A DNA stretch of 64,000 bases from Finegoldia magna (lineage in GTDB: Bacteria; Bacillota; Clostridia; Tissierellales; Peptoniphilaceae), in contig NZ_QGTH01000001.1 of NCBI RefSeq assembly GCF_003182075.1, forward strand, positions 124,001-188,000, given 5' to 3'. The notes under the pieces are model-generated. The model saw only the letters and a program-made list of their open reading frames with translations. It made no database searches and had not been told where the DNA came from. The position numbers and the translations under genes were made by a program. Positions 33,652-42,760 of the stretch are shown here, piece by piece (positions within the stretch are counted from its first letter, which is position 1; each line of letters begins with the position of its first letter).

Positions 33652-34491
33652 ATGGATTTTACAATAAAAAAACGCGACCCTTTTTCCAATAAAGGAAACT
33701 ACGGAAGAGTCTGCATAGTTGGTGGTTCGAACGGAATGTGTGGAAGCGTCTACTTGGCAAGCATGGCAGCACTTCGTTGTGGTAGTGGATTGGTGTACAC
33801 AATTGTCCCTGAAATTATCTCGGAAATCATGCAAATTAAATCCGTTGAAAATATAATACTTCCACTTGAATGTGACGACAAAAAATTGAGTGATAATTCT
33901 ATTTCTCAAGTTCTAGAATATATTTCCAATAAAAACTGTGTCGCAATTGGTTGTGGCATGGGAAAAGATGAATTAAATTATGAATTGATAAAAGCCGTAC
34001 TCAAAAACTTCCATAAACCAATTTTGATAGATGCTGATGGATTAAACTCAATAAAAGATTTCTGTGAACTAGAATTTGAAGATTATTCAGTTGCCATAAC
34101 TCCACATCCATTGGAATTTAGTAGACTTTCGGGATTGGATGTAGATTATATCAATCAAAATCGTGAGGAAGTAGCTACGGATTTTTCAAAAAAACACAAA
34201 TGTATAGTAGTTCTCAAAGGCCATCACACAATCGTCGCCAAAAATGACGAAATTTATGTAAACAATACAGGAAACGCAGGAATGGCAACAGCTGGAAGTG
34301 GGGATTGTTTGTCTGGAATTATTGCAAGTTTTATGCACAACACAGATGTGTTCGAAGCTTGTAAATTGGGAGTGTATATTCACGGACTAGCTGGAGATTT
34401 TGCAAAACAAAAAATAGGAGAGGACAGCATTATTGCATCGGATATTATTAGAAATTTACCGGAGGCGATTAATGCTTGTAAGGAGAAATAA
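33652..34491 (+). CDS. nnrD: ADP-dependent NAD(P)H-hydrate dehydratase (CARKD domain)
   Basis: Repairs damaged NAD(P)H hydrates. 279-residue ribokinase-like CARKD domain: GNYGRVCIVGGS at the N-terminus, DADGLN, TPHPLEFSRL, VLKGHHTIV and the nucleotide-site AGSGDCLSG. The NnrE epimerase domain that is often fused N-terminally is absent here and is not encoded next to it. GGAGG site; the stop overlaps alr as TAATG. The acpS-nnrD-alr order is common in Firmicutes. Confidence 0.92.
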   Translation: MDFTIKKRDPFSNKGNYGRVCIVGGSNGMCGSVYLASMAALRCGSGLVYTIVPEIISEIMQIKSVENIILPLECDDKKLSDNSISQVLEYISNKNCVAIGCGMGKDELNYELIKAVLKNFHKPILIDADGLNSIKDFCELEFEDYSVAITPHPLEFSRLSGLDVDYINQNREEVATDFSKKHKCIVVLKGHHTIVAKNDEIYVNNTGNAGMATAGSGDCLSGIIASFMHNTDVFEACKLGVYIHGLAGDFAKQKIGEDSIIASDIIRNLPEAINACKEK

Positions 34492-35666
34492 TGTTTAAAT
34501 ATCAAAGTTATTTGAAGGTTGATTTGGACAAATTAAAACACAATTACAAAGAAATCAAAAACATAAGCAATTTAGTCAAAATGTGTGCCGTAGTTAAGGC
34601 CAATGCTTATGGACAAGGCGCAGCATTTATTACAAAAGAATTGGAATATTTGGGAATAGATTACTTTGCAGTGTCCAATATAAATGAAGCCTTGGAACTT
34701 CGCAAAAATGGAATATTCAAACCAATTATGATTTTAGGATATATTTCCAATGAAAACATTGAAGTCGCAATCAAAAACAATATCGAATTAACAGTTTACG
34801 ATTATGAAACTGCAGTTGAAATCAACAACGTTGCAAAAAGTTTGAATAAAATATGCAAAGTTCACATCAAAATCGACACAGGAATGACAAGATTAGGGTT
34901 CCAAGTTAGACTTGACAAAGATAAATGCTTGGAAGAAATATTCAAAATTTATAAAATGGATAATGTAGTGTTGCAAGGAATTTACAGTCATTTTTCAGAT
35001 GCTGATAGCGAAGATTATTCCTATACCAAAGAACAATACAATACATACATTGGTTTTATGATTGATGTGGAAAACAGAGGAATAACTGTTCCAATAAAAC
35101 ACATAGCAAATGATGCTGGAGCGATAATTCACGGATATTTCTTGGATATGATAAGATGTGGAATAGGACTTTACGGATATCATGCATCAGATTATGTAAG
35201 AGAAAATTCTAGGCTAAATCTGGAAGAAATATCTTCGCTTTACACAACAGTGTCAATGATTAAAACAGTTCCAAAAGGAACAGACATCGGATACGGAAGA
35301 ACATTCACGACAAACTCTGAAACAGTAGTTGCAACAGCGACAATAGGTTATGCTGACGGTTATCCTTTGGAATTATCCAACAAAGCATATGTGATTATCA
35401 ACGGCAAAAAAGCAAAAATTTTGGGAAAAGTCTGCATGGATCAAATCATGATAGATGTATCTTTCATTAGAGATGTAAAAGTTGGCGACAAAGTTTTGTT
35501 GTTCGGAAAGGATGACATGGGAGAAATATCATTGTATGATTTGGCAGAAATGGCAAACACAAATGTCTATGAGCTTTTGTGTAGAGTTACAATGAGAATT
35601 CCTAGAATTTATACTAGAAATGGAAAAGTCGTAGAAGTGTGTGACTATTTACAAAAAATCAACTAA
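34491..35666 (+). CDS. alr: Alanine racemase
   Basis: PLP enzyme that makes D-alanine for peptidoglycan. The PLP lysine is Lys36 in AVVKANAYGQG; KIDTGMTRLGF and IGYADGYP are further family signatures, and the C-terminal beta domain (KAKILGKVCMDQIMID) is complete. 391 residues is standard. Start coupled to nnrD. A weak GCCCA hairpin follows. In Bacillus the next genes are mazE-mazF; here only mazF follows. Confidence 0.96.
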   Translation: MFKYQSYLKVDLDKLKHNYKEIKNISNLVKMCAVVKANAYGQGAAFITKELEYLGIDYFAVSNINEALELRKNGIFKPIMILGYISNENIEVAIKNNIELTVYDYETAVEINNVAKSLNKICKVHIKIDTGMTRLGFQVRLDKDKCLEEIFKIYKMDNVVLQGIYSHFSDADSEDYSYTKEQYNTYIGFMIDVENRGITVPIKHIANDAGAIIHGYFLDMIRCGIGLYGYHASDYVRENSRLNLEEISSLYTTVSMIKTVPKGTDIGYGRTFTTNSETVVATATIGYADGYPLELSNKAYVIINGKKAKILGKVCMDQIMIDVSFIRDVKVGDKVLLFGKDDMGEISLYDLAEMANTNVYELLCRVTMRIPRIYTRNGKVVEVCDYLQKIN

Positions 35667-35703
35667 TCTTAGCCCAGCTTTTAAGTTGGGCAAGTTTATT
35701 ATA

Positions 35704-35732
35704 TTGATTTCTTGAAGTGTTTTGGATATAAT
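35704..35732 (+). promoter_or_regulatory. Promoter of mazF
   Basis: TTGATT (35704-35709), 17-nt spacer, TATAAT (35727-35732). It gives mazF a transcript of its own. Confidence 0.7.
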
Positions 35733-35775
35733 AAAAATAGTTCTTAAAATAGCGAAGAGTTTATAGGGTGAGTTT

Positions 35776-36117
35776 ATGAAAGTAAAAAGAGGAGACATAT
35801 TTTACGCAGACTTAAGCCCTGTTGTTGGATCTGAGCAGGGTGGTGTAAGACCTGTCGTTGTTGTTCAAAATGATGTGGGAAACAAATACAGTCCAACCGT
35901 AGTCATAGCAGCTATTACTTCACAAATAAATAAAGCGAAATTACCAACACATGTTGCAATAGAACGATCCAAGTACGGTTTACCGAAAAATTCAGTTATT
36001 TTAGCTGAACAAATAAGAACTATTGATAAAAAAAGGCTTCGTGAAAAAGTAGGTAGCTTTGATGATAGAGTTCTGATAAAGTTGGATGAAGCTTTAAAAA
36101 TATCTGTGGGTATATAA
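35776..36117 (+). CDS. mazF: MazF/PemK family mRNA interferase
   Basis: 113-residue sequence-specific endoribonuclease toxin. The CcdB/MazF barrel is typical: [26 protein letters not shown] with catalytic Arg, then VIAAITSQ with the conserved Thr/Ser, and [12 protein letters not shown]. The closest known relatives in Firmicutes are NdoA/EndoA, which cleave UACAU and are neutralised by an upstream MazE-type antitoxin. The 109 bp between alr and mazF cannot encode that antitoxin, and no candidate lies downstream. The gene has its own promoter and terminator. Catalytic residues look intact. Confidence 0.93.
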   Translation: MKVKRGDIFYADLSPVVGSEQGGVRPVVVVQNDVGNKYSPTVVIAAITSQINKAKLPTHVAIERSKYGLPKNSVILAEQIRTIDKKRLREKVGSFDDRVLIKLDEALKISVGI

Positions 36118-36136
36118 TCTAAACTACATATTTTAT

Positions 36137-36172
36137 AAAAAAGTTATCAAATTTGATTTGGTAGCTTTTTTT
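36137..36172 (+). terminator. Terminator after mazF
   Basis: AAAAAAGTTATCAAAT (36137-36152) pairs with ATTTGGTAGCTTTTTT (36156-36171, two wobbles). Its right arm overlaps the -35 of the next gene. Confidence 0.75.
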
Positions 36173-36181
36173 GTATATAAT
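36153..36181 (+). promoter_or_regulatory. Promoter for an apparently leaderless transcript
   Basis: TTGATT (36153-36158), 17-nt spacer and TATAAT (36176-36181). The downstream ATG at 36189 begins only 7 nt after the -10, which is where transcription would start. Confidence 0.6.
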
Positions 36182-36188
36182 TTAAGCT

Positions 36189-37274
36189 ATGGAAAATTAC
36201 GATATTTTTAGATTAAACAACTTTTTAATATACAAAAAAACAGGAACAGATGGGCTAAGCATCTACGATTGGAACAAAAAGAAGTTCGTATTCAAAAACG
36301 AAAATAGCGAACAAGAGCTTCTTAAAATTAACGACATATACATCAACGACAGAAACAGTGACATCGAACTAATCGATTTAGTTGAACGTGAACAAGAAAA
36401 TTCATTTTCTTCAGTTGTGAATTACTACAGCGATATGAGCGAAGTACAACTTCATAAAAAGACGATACTATATCTCATAAAAGACAAAGATTTTGATATG
36501 TTACAAGATTTGTTCGACAAAATCGAAGATGATCAATCATATTCCTATCTATACGTATACGCAATCAAAAAACTCATACAATATGGGAATAGTCCATCGT
36601 TATTAAAAGGAAAAATCCAATTAACAGAAGAAAACCAAGAAATAGTCACTACCTTATCCATAAGTATGATATCAGATGTATTGTTAAAATATTTTGATTA
36701 TTTCAAGAAGTTTTTCATCTTCACATCCAATTACGTGTTCACAATAGATGTCAGAACGTATATACTTATGAATTACATGACTAAATTCATAGCAAAATGG
36801 AGAGAGTTTCTATACAAATACTCAAAAGTCGACGACAAAGAATCCACATTCAAATTAATCAACGATTACGTAATCATGCTTTCACAAAGCTTGGACAATG
36901 ATAATTACTCAATTGAAATGGAAAAAGAAATCATATCAGAAACCAAGAAATATTTGAACGAAGAAGATTATACGAATGTGTTCAAAAACTTGTCATCAAT
37001 ACATGATTCGTATTATTTTATACTATTCGTAGAAGAACTTATCAAACAAGACAAAGACAAAACATTTGAAAAAGTTTGGGAAATTTATCGAAAAAAACTA
37101 AAAAGCACATATAAAGACAAGAAATACATGAATATTGTCATGGAAATCAAATCCTTCGAAGCTAGAAACGATGACTTGTACCAATATTTGAAGAAAAACA
37201 TAGAGAAAACATTCAAAAAAAGAACAAAGCTATTAGAAATATTAAAATTCGTAGATAAATTGGATTTTAAATAA
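36189..37274 (+). CDS. Uncharacterised helical protein, probably translated from leaderless mRNA
   Basis: 361 residues; I do not recognise the family. The N-terminal ~60 residues look like a small beta module (FLIYKKTGTDGLSIYDWNKKKFVF). The rest is predominantly helical, with Lys/Glu/Asp-rich stretches and no signal peptide, and one moderately hydrophobic stretch around residues 180-200 that is probably not a membrane helix. No Shine-Dalgarno precedes the ATG, and the -10 hexamer ends 7 nt upstream. A clear terminator follows. A cytoplasmic structural or regulatory role is possible but nothing in the sequence shows it. Confidence 0.7.
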   Translation: MENYDIFRLNNFLIYKKTGTDGLSIYDWNKKKFVFKNENSEQELLKINDIYINDRNSDIELIDLVEREQENSFSSVVNYYSDMSEVQLHKKTILYLIKDKDFDMLQDLFDKIEDDQSYSYLYVYAIKKLIQYGNSPSLLKGKIQLTEENQEIVTTLSISMISDVLLKYFDYFKKFFIFTSNYVFTIDVRTYILMNYMTKFIAKWREFLYKYSKVDDKESTFKLINDYVIMLSQSLDNDNYSIEMEKEIISETKKYLNEEDYTNVFKNLSSIHDSYYFILFVEELIKQDKDKTFEKVWEIYRKKLKSTYKDKKYMNIVMEIKSFEARNDDLYQYLKKNIEKTFKKRTKLLEILKFVDKLDFK

Positions 37275-37292
37275 AATATTAGAGCAATCTTA

Positions 37293-37327
37293 CAGGGACA
37301 TTTAGAAAAATATGTCCCTGTTTTTTA
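37293..37327 (+). terminator. Terminator after the leaderless gene
   Basis: CAGGGACAT (37293-37301) pairs perfectly with ATGTCCCTG (37312-37320), followed by TTTTTT. Confidence 0.9.
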
Positions 37328-37715
37328 TGTCATAATATAATTTTAAAAAAATAGTTTGTTAAAAAAAACAAATACTTATAGATTTTCCAAATAAATGAAA
37401 TAACTTAGCAAAAGTGGATAATATGTATGTTTGAGTGTTAACAAGAATTAATTTCATATCAAAAGAACAAAAATTAAACAGTATCAATCTTTATATATTA
37501 GAACATCAAATAAATAAACTGTTGACAAAAAAATCAATAAAAGATAATATGAATTAATAGCAAGACTTTTATTTAAATATTATGAAAACGTTACGCGGTT
37601 TAATTCTATACTAAAAAAACAAAAAAATATTATTTAAACTAATATCGACAAATTAGAAGTCAAATATCAAATAAATTGCAAATTTTATGTTTTAATATCA
37701 AAAGGAGTGAAAATT
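37328..37715 (+). other. AT-rich intergenic leader of the S41 cluster
   Basis: About 390 bp without an ORF. It holds a good promoter (TTGACA 37522-37527, 17-nt spacer, TAATAT 37545-37550), giving a leader of roughly 160 nt, and an AAAGGAG ribosome site at 37701-37707. I see no RNA family. TGAAAACGTTACGC (37582-37595) resembles part of a cre site but lacks the conserved 3' C-A. Confidence 0.55.
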
Positions 37716-39251
37716 ATGGTGAAAAACAATAGGGAAAGAGAACACATTTGTATAAGTTATAAAAAGAAAAAATTAATTAGCTTTATTACTAAAACAATAC
37801 TTAGTTTAATTTTCTTAACTTTTTGCTCAGGATTTACATATTCAAATAATGTACAAGAAGTACCTTATTATATACATAAAAATATTAAAGAAGGAAATAT
37901 CAATTCAGAAGACAAAATTACTATTGACTCAAAAAGCAAAATATCACAAGAAGAATATGAAAAAACTATAAAAGATGTAGAAAACTTTTTGAAAGAAAAT
38001 CATGTTATTTTTAATAATACGTCCAGAGAGGAATTTTCGACAGAATGCGACAAATTTATTAAAAATAGAAAAGAACATACAATAGTAAATACTATATTAG
38101 ATTTGAAGATACTGACATCTAGCTTAAAACAAGGTCATGTTGGGATTAAAGATAATTATTTTACAGAAATTTTGCCAATAAAACTATTTAAGTATTCTGA
38201 TGGAGTGTTTATTACTGATTGTCCTAAAAATTATACAGATATACTAGGAAGCGAACTTTTAGCAATAAATGATATTTCAATAGAAGAAGTTAAAAGTAAA
38301 TTATTTAAGTATGAGTATGGAGAAAACCAAAATTTTAGAGATATAAGTGCAACTTTTTACTTAGTGAATCTTGATATGTTAAAGAGAGAAAGCATAGTAA
38401 AAGGACAAGAAGTACAATTAAAAATGAAGAAAAATGGTAAAATATTATACAAAAATATTAATCCATTAAAAATTGAAGATTGGCAATATGGTAAAGTTGA
38501 TTCAGATTATTCGGGCATGTACTTTATAGATGTAAAAAAAATGAATGAAAAGATGAAAAACATTGATCATACAACTATTAGACCACTAAAGATAATAAAT
38601 CAAACTGAAAAAAATTTTTATGCTACAGTAAAAAATAAAAATTTAATAATTTATTATAATTTATGTTCGGATAATGCAGAATTCAACATGCACAGTTTTT
38701 CAAAAGAAATAAATGAAAAATTACATAAAATTAAGCCTTCAAAAATCATTATTGATTTAAGATTTAATGGAGGAGGAAGAAGTGAATTATATCATCAAAT
38801 ATTAAAAGAATTGGAATTTTATCAAATATTAAATCCAGAGACGAAAATAAAAATATTAGTAGGTAACTTCACATATTCGGCATCAGGATTTGCGACAATA
38901 GAAACAATGAGAACACTAGATAATGTTGAAATAATAGGTGGAGATTCAGGATTTACAATTAAAACTACTACTGGAGTTGATAGTCTGTTTTATATAAAAA
39001 ATCTTAGAACTTATTGCCAGTATGCTGCAAGATTCATAGATGTTCAAAATTACGAGAAGGAAGATGTATTTAAGCACAATTACAAAAATTATGATTACAA
39101 GAATGATATGCTTACACCAGATTTCTACGCAGAGCAATCTTTTGCAGATTATATGATAGGAAATGACCCTGCGATGAATTACGCGCTTAGAGATGAAGGA
39201 GATAGTTCTTTATTTAATAAAATAAAGGGATTTTTATGTTCTAAAAATTAA
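37716..39251 (+). CDS. Exported S41-type peptidase paralogue 1
   Basis: 511 residues from ATG 37716 (AAAGGAG 8 nt upstream; a GTG 9 nt earlier is less likely). A basic N-terminus and one hydrophobic segment (residues ~22-42) form a signal peptide or anchor. There is no PDZ domain. The C-terminal third has the S41 core: IIIDLRFNGGG near residue 346, then the nucleophile loop FTYSASGFA near residue 387 and a following GGDSGF turn in place of the GxxTGG loop. The GKG lysine of CtpA is absent, so it resembles the tricorn/IRBP-like branch. It ends with the tail DYMIGNDPAMNYALRDE shared by the cluster. Possible wall or host protein processing; unproven. Confidence 0.75.
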   Translation: MVKNNREREHICISYKKKKLISFITKTILSLIFLTFCSGFTYSNNVQEVPYYIHKNIKEGNINSEDKITIDSKSKISQEEYEKTIKDVENFLKENHVIFNNTSREEFSTECDKFIKNRKEHTIVNTILDLKILTSSLKQGHVGIKDNYFTEILPIKLFKYSDGVFITDCPKNYTDILGSELLAINDISIEEVKSKLFKYEYGENQNFRDISATFYLVNLDMLKRESIVKGQEVQLKMKKNGKILYKNINPLKIEDWQYGKVDSDYSGMYFIDVKKMNEKMKNIDHTTIRPLKIINQTEKNFYATVKNKNLIIYYNLCSDNAEFNMHSFSKEINEKLHKIKPSKIIIDLRFNGGGRSELYHQILKELEFYQILNPETKIKILVGNFTYSASGFATIETMRTLDNVEIIGGDSGFTIKTTTGVDSLFYIKNLRTYCQYAARFIDVQNYEKEDVFKHNYKNYDYKNDMLTPDFYAEQSFADYMIGNDPAMNYALRDEGDSSLFNKIKGFLCSKN

Positions 39252-39310
39252 AAAGTTTTTATTAGGATAACATTAGCTAAATATAAATTTATTTTAATAG
39301 GAGAAAAGGG

Positions 39311-40921
39311 ATGAAGTTATTACTAGATGGAAGAAATCCTGTAGTAGAAACAAACAATAACGATGTCGGCAGTATTACTGAATCTAATTGTGGTAATTTA
39401 AGTTGCAATTATTTCGGGATAAATTGTGAAAATTGCAGGATAAAATTGTTTAATGAGAAAATGAATTTTAAAAATAAAATTATTAACCTATTAGTAGTTA
39501 TCATATTTATCATGACTACTACTGGTTTTAAATACATAGATAAATTTGATGAAGATACTACACGCATGTATATTTCAAATGAGAATATTAATAAGCTGGA
39601 AACTGTGGACATAAATCCACAAGATAAGATAGATATAGAAGAATATAAACAAATCATGAAAGAATTCAGAGATTTTATGGTAGAAAACCATATTTTGTTT
39701 GATAATATTTCAAGAGAAGAATTTAAACGTGAATGTAATAATATTATCAGGAATGCGAATACTAAATCATTATTAGATATGCAGTATGATATGAAATTAC
39801 TTATGGCAAAGCTTGGACAAGGACATGCACAAGTTATATCCGATTATGAAAATTCATATTCAAATATTATATTAGAGAAATTTCGTGACGGTTATTATGT
39901 ATTTGCAAGTTCACAAAATGATATTATCGGAAGTAAAGTAGTGGAAATAAATGGAATTAATATTGATGAAGTAATTAAACGAATATCTAACTATGTATCT
40001 GGTGAAAATGAATCATTTCGTAATAAAGTAGCATGCCAGAATATAATAATGATGAATTTATTGAGAAAAGAGAATATAACAAAAGACCATAATATAAGGT
40101 TAACTTTAAAAAAAGACAATAATAAATACAATTATGATATAAAATCAAGTGATTTCCCCAAAATTAAAGTAAACAAAATAGAAATAAATAATAAACAATT
40201 CTTTACATTCAATATTGGTGAATTTTATTTTAATAATTTAAAAGATGAATTCATTAAAATCAGACCAATACCAAAAAATAAATCAAAAAATAAATTATAT
40301 TACAATGAAATTAAAAATAATAGTCTAATAGTGCATTATGATTCAGCACTTGAAAATGAAAACAGCAGTATTTATGAGTTAGAAAAAGATTTTAATGAAA
40401 AATTAATTAGCAAAAATCCTAAATGTATAGTTATTGATTTAAGACTAAATGGAGGTGGGTCTGATTATCTTTTCGAGCAGATAATAATGAAAATAATGCA
40501 ATATCAATCAAAAAATAGAAATGTAAAGATTAAACTTTTAATAGGAAGAAATTCTTATTCTGCAGCAGGTGATAATGCATTAAGCATATTAAAAGTATTA
40601 GATAATGTAGAAGTCATCGGAGAAAACTCAGGATTTCCTGTGAGAATGGCATCGGGCGCTTTGAATTTATTTTATGTAAAAAGATTTCAAGTATTAGGAA
40701 CATATTGTCCTAAAGTCTTTAGTAATGATTACATGCTTAGTGATGTATATAACCATAATTATAAGAATTACGATTATATACATAATACAATGACACCAGA
40801 TTTCCACGCAGAACAATCATTTGCAGATTACATGATAGGAAATGATCCTGCGATGAATTATGCATTGAGAGATGAAGGAGACAATTCCTTGTTTGATAGA
40901 ATAAAAAATTTGAAAAGATAA
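39311..40921 (+). CDS. Exported S41-type peptidase paralogue 2 with Cys-rich N-terminus
   Basis: 536 residues, closest in the cluster to paralogue 1. ATG 39311 follows AGGAG. The first 50 residues are unusual: Cys27, Cys32, Cys39 and Cys42 (spacing 5, 7, 3) precede a transmembrane segment (residues ~53-70) and would be cytoplasmic. If translation began at Met51 (39461, poor ribosome site) this part would be lost. The exported domain has VIDLRLNGGG near residue 375, the nucleophile loop NSYSAAGDN near residue 415, and the tail DYMIGNDPAMNYALRDEG. No PDZ domain. Function unknown beyond an S41 fold. Confidence 0.73.
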   Translation: MKLLLDGRNPVVETNNNDVGSITESNCGNLSCNYFGINCENCRIKLFNEKMNFKNKIINLLVVIIFIMTTTGFKYIDKFDEDTTRMYISNENINKLETVDINPQDKIDIEEYKQIMKEFRDFMVENHILFDNISREEFKRECNNIIRNANTKSLLDMQYDMKLLMAKLGQGHAQVISDYENSYSNIILEKFRDGYYVFASSQNDIIGSKVVEINGINIDEVIKRISNYVSGENESFRNKVACQNIIMMNLLRKENITKDHNIRLTLKKDNNKYNYDIKSSDFPKIKVNKIEINNKQFFTFNIGEFYFNNLKDEFIKIRPIPKNKSKNKLYYNEIKNNSLIVHYDSALENENSSIYELEKDFNEKLISKNPKCIVIDLRLNGGGSDYLFEQIIMKIMQYQSKNRNVKIKLLIGRNSYSAAGDNALSILKVLDNVEVIGENSGFPVRMASGALNLFYVKRFQVLGTYCPKVFSNDYMLSDVYNHNYKNYDYIHNTMTPDFHAEQSFADYMIGNDPAMNYALRDEGDNSLFDRIKNLKR

Positions 40922-40949
40922 TATCAGGAAATATTGAAAGGAGTATTTT

Positions 40950-42476
40950 ATGAAAATCATTACAGAAAAGGGATACAAATCAAAAATGATAAATAAGATC
41001 AAAAAAATGAGCGCTGCTATAATCATAGTTATAGCAATAGCTTTTTCGAATATTTCATATTCTGATAACGAACTTGATAATATAGAGGTGCTTACATTCT
41101 CTGCAGATAGCATATATAATAAAGGAAACTTGGACACAAACAAGGAAAAACATAAAAAACTTGGGGAGATAGAATTAAATAGAGTTTTATCAAAAGAAGA
41201 TTACATCAAAGATGTTAATAACTTTAAAAGCTTTTATATTCATGAACAAGGCTATCTTGGAGGATACACAAAAGAACAACTAGATTCGGATATTGATAAA
41301 TTACTACAAAATCCAACAGGAAATACAGTTGGAGATTTGAATTTACAGCTTAGTAAAATAATATCTAACATGAACGATAGACACACAACTGCTATGTGGC
41401 ATTTGGGGACAGAGCAATTCCCGTTCATAATAAAAATAATTGGCGACGAATTCTACATCATAAATACAACGGAAAAATGCAAGGACTTATTGTATTCTAA
41501 AATCGTAAGCATTGAAGGTGTAAAATCATCTGAAATATTGAAAATAGTGTGCAAATACATTTCTGCAGAGAATGAAACTGGAAAGAAAAATATTTTACAT
41601 TATGGTTACATGTTATACACAGATTTACTTAAAAAAGAAAATATAATAAAAGGAGATAAAGTACATTTACAAATTTTGCAAAATGGAAAAATCGTTGATA
41701 AAATTGTAGACACCATTAAAACTGATAGTATTGGAATATACAAAAATTATTACGATGATGAAAGCTACAATCAAATAATGTATGAAACTAGTGAATTAAA
41801 ATGGGATGCATATACAAATTGGGGAAAAGAACAATTCACAGAAAATAAACCATTTTACTTCTATAAATCAAACAGAAATCTTGTAATTAAATATAATTAT
41901 TCTTACGATATGAATAAAGATAACGTATTAAAAGATATGATAACTAAAATGCAAAATGAAATACAAGCAAAAGATATTGACAACATCATATTAGACATCA
42001 GATATAATGGTGGTGGCATGTTTACAAACACAAAAGAATTAGAGTTTGCGATAATGCAATATCAATTATTAAATCCAAAAATCAATATTAAAGTGTTAAT
42101 TGGTGAAGATACTTTTTCAGCTGGGATAAGAATGATAGATAGTGTAAAAAGGAACTTAGAAAATGTACATATGATTGGAACAAATACTGCGGGAGCTTCA
42201 AATCATAATATGTCTGGAGGAAATATTGTATATCTCGGGAAAAGCAAACTATTCATATACACATCAGGAGAAATGAGAAGATATGATTATAATTACAAAG
42301 ATGTTATACACTCTTCGAATTTAAACAAAGGTGATGGATCAACCTGGTATCCTGATATGTTTATCGAAAATCAAATCGAAGATTACGCGGTTGGAAATGA
42401 CAAGGTTATGAATTATGTGCTGAGAGATGAAGGAAACAATTCTTTGTTTGATAGAATAAAGGGAATATTTAATTAG
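40950..42476 (+). CDS. Exported S41-type peptidase paralogue 3
   Basis: 508 residues, AAGGAG site upstream, 28 nt after paralogue 2. The hydrophobic segment at residues ~20-36 is followed by SDNELDNIEVLTF, a start also seen in paralogues 4 and 5, so this protein belongs to a second subgroup. S41 core: LDIRYNGGG near residue 349, nucleophile loop DTFSAGIRM near residue 388 and GTNTAGASNHN in the GxxTGG position. Tail DYAVGNDKVMNYVLRDEG. It closes the first tandem set and is followed by one copy of the 46-bp repeat terminator. Confidence 0.75.
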   Translation: MKIITEKGYKSKMINKIKKMSAAIIIVIAIAFSNISYSDNELDNIEVLTFSADSIYNKGNLDTNKEKHKKLGEIELNRVLSKEDYIKDVNNFKSFYIHEQGYLGGYTKEQLDSDIDKLLQNPTGNTVGDLNLQLSKIISNMNDRHTTAMWHLGTEQFPFIIKIIGDEFYIINTTEKCKDLLYSKIVSIEGVKSSEILKIVCKYISAENETGKKNILHYGYMLYTDLLKKENIIKGDKVHLQILQNGKIVDKIVDTIKTDSIGIYKNYYDDESYNQIMYETSELKWDAYTNWGKEQFTENKPFYFYKSNRNLVIKYNYSYDMNKDNVLKDMITKMQNEIQAKDIDNIILDIRYNGGGMFTNTKELEFAIMQYQLLNPKINIKVLIGEDTFSAGIRMIDSVKRNLENVHMIGTNTAGASNHNMSGGNIVYLGKSKLFIYTSGEMRRYDYNYKDVIHSSNLNKGDGSTWYPDMFIENQIEDYAVGNDKVMNYVLRDEGNNSLFDRIKGIFN

Positions 42477-42503
42477 ATATTTCTATGGAATATGAGAAGC
42501 TTC

Positions 42504-42549
42504 AAAGACCACATGAATTGAAATTCAATTTTGTGGTCTTTTTGCTTGT
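42504..42549. repeat. 46-bp direct repeat, copy 1 (terminator hairpin)
   Basis: Identical over 46 bp to 46123-46168. It contains AAAGACCACA paired with TGTGGTCTTT and an inner TGAATT/AATTCA stem followed by TTT, so it acts as the terminator of the S41 triplet. Both copies have the same orientation and bracket the ABC exporter cassette. Confidence 0.9.
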
Positions 42550-42760
42550 TGATAATTATTTTTTATTACTTTATTTCCTGTTGATTTAAATTTAATGATG
42601 TTTTAATACTACATATTATTGTAATATTTATTAAAATATATGTTAAAATATAGATAAGAGTTAATGAGGTAAAAAACTAAAACGTAAAAAAAGTAAGAAA
42701 GCAATCACTGTGAAACACTTGTAATTACTTTTAGTGAAATACCAATAACAGGAGGAAACT

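Noticed and set aside
37582-37595. Possible cre site TGAAAACGTTACGC before the S41 cluster
   Set aside because: It keeps the 5' half but lacks the conserved C and A/T of the 3' half; GAAAACGATTGACA before paralogue 4 (49729-49742) also has two mismatches.
42550-42760. T-box or other RNA leader before the ABC exporter
   Set aside because: The ~210-nt AT-rich leader shows no T-box sequence, specifier stem or known aptamer block.
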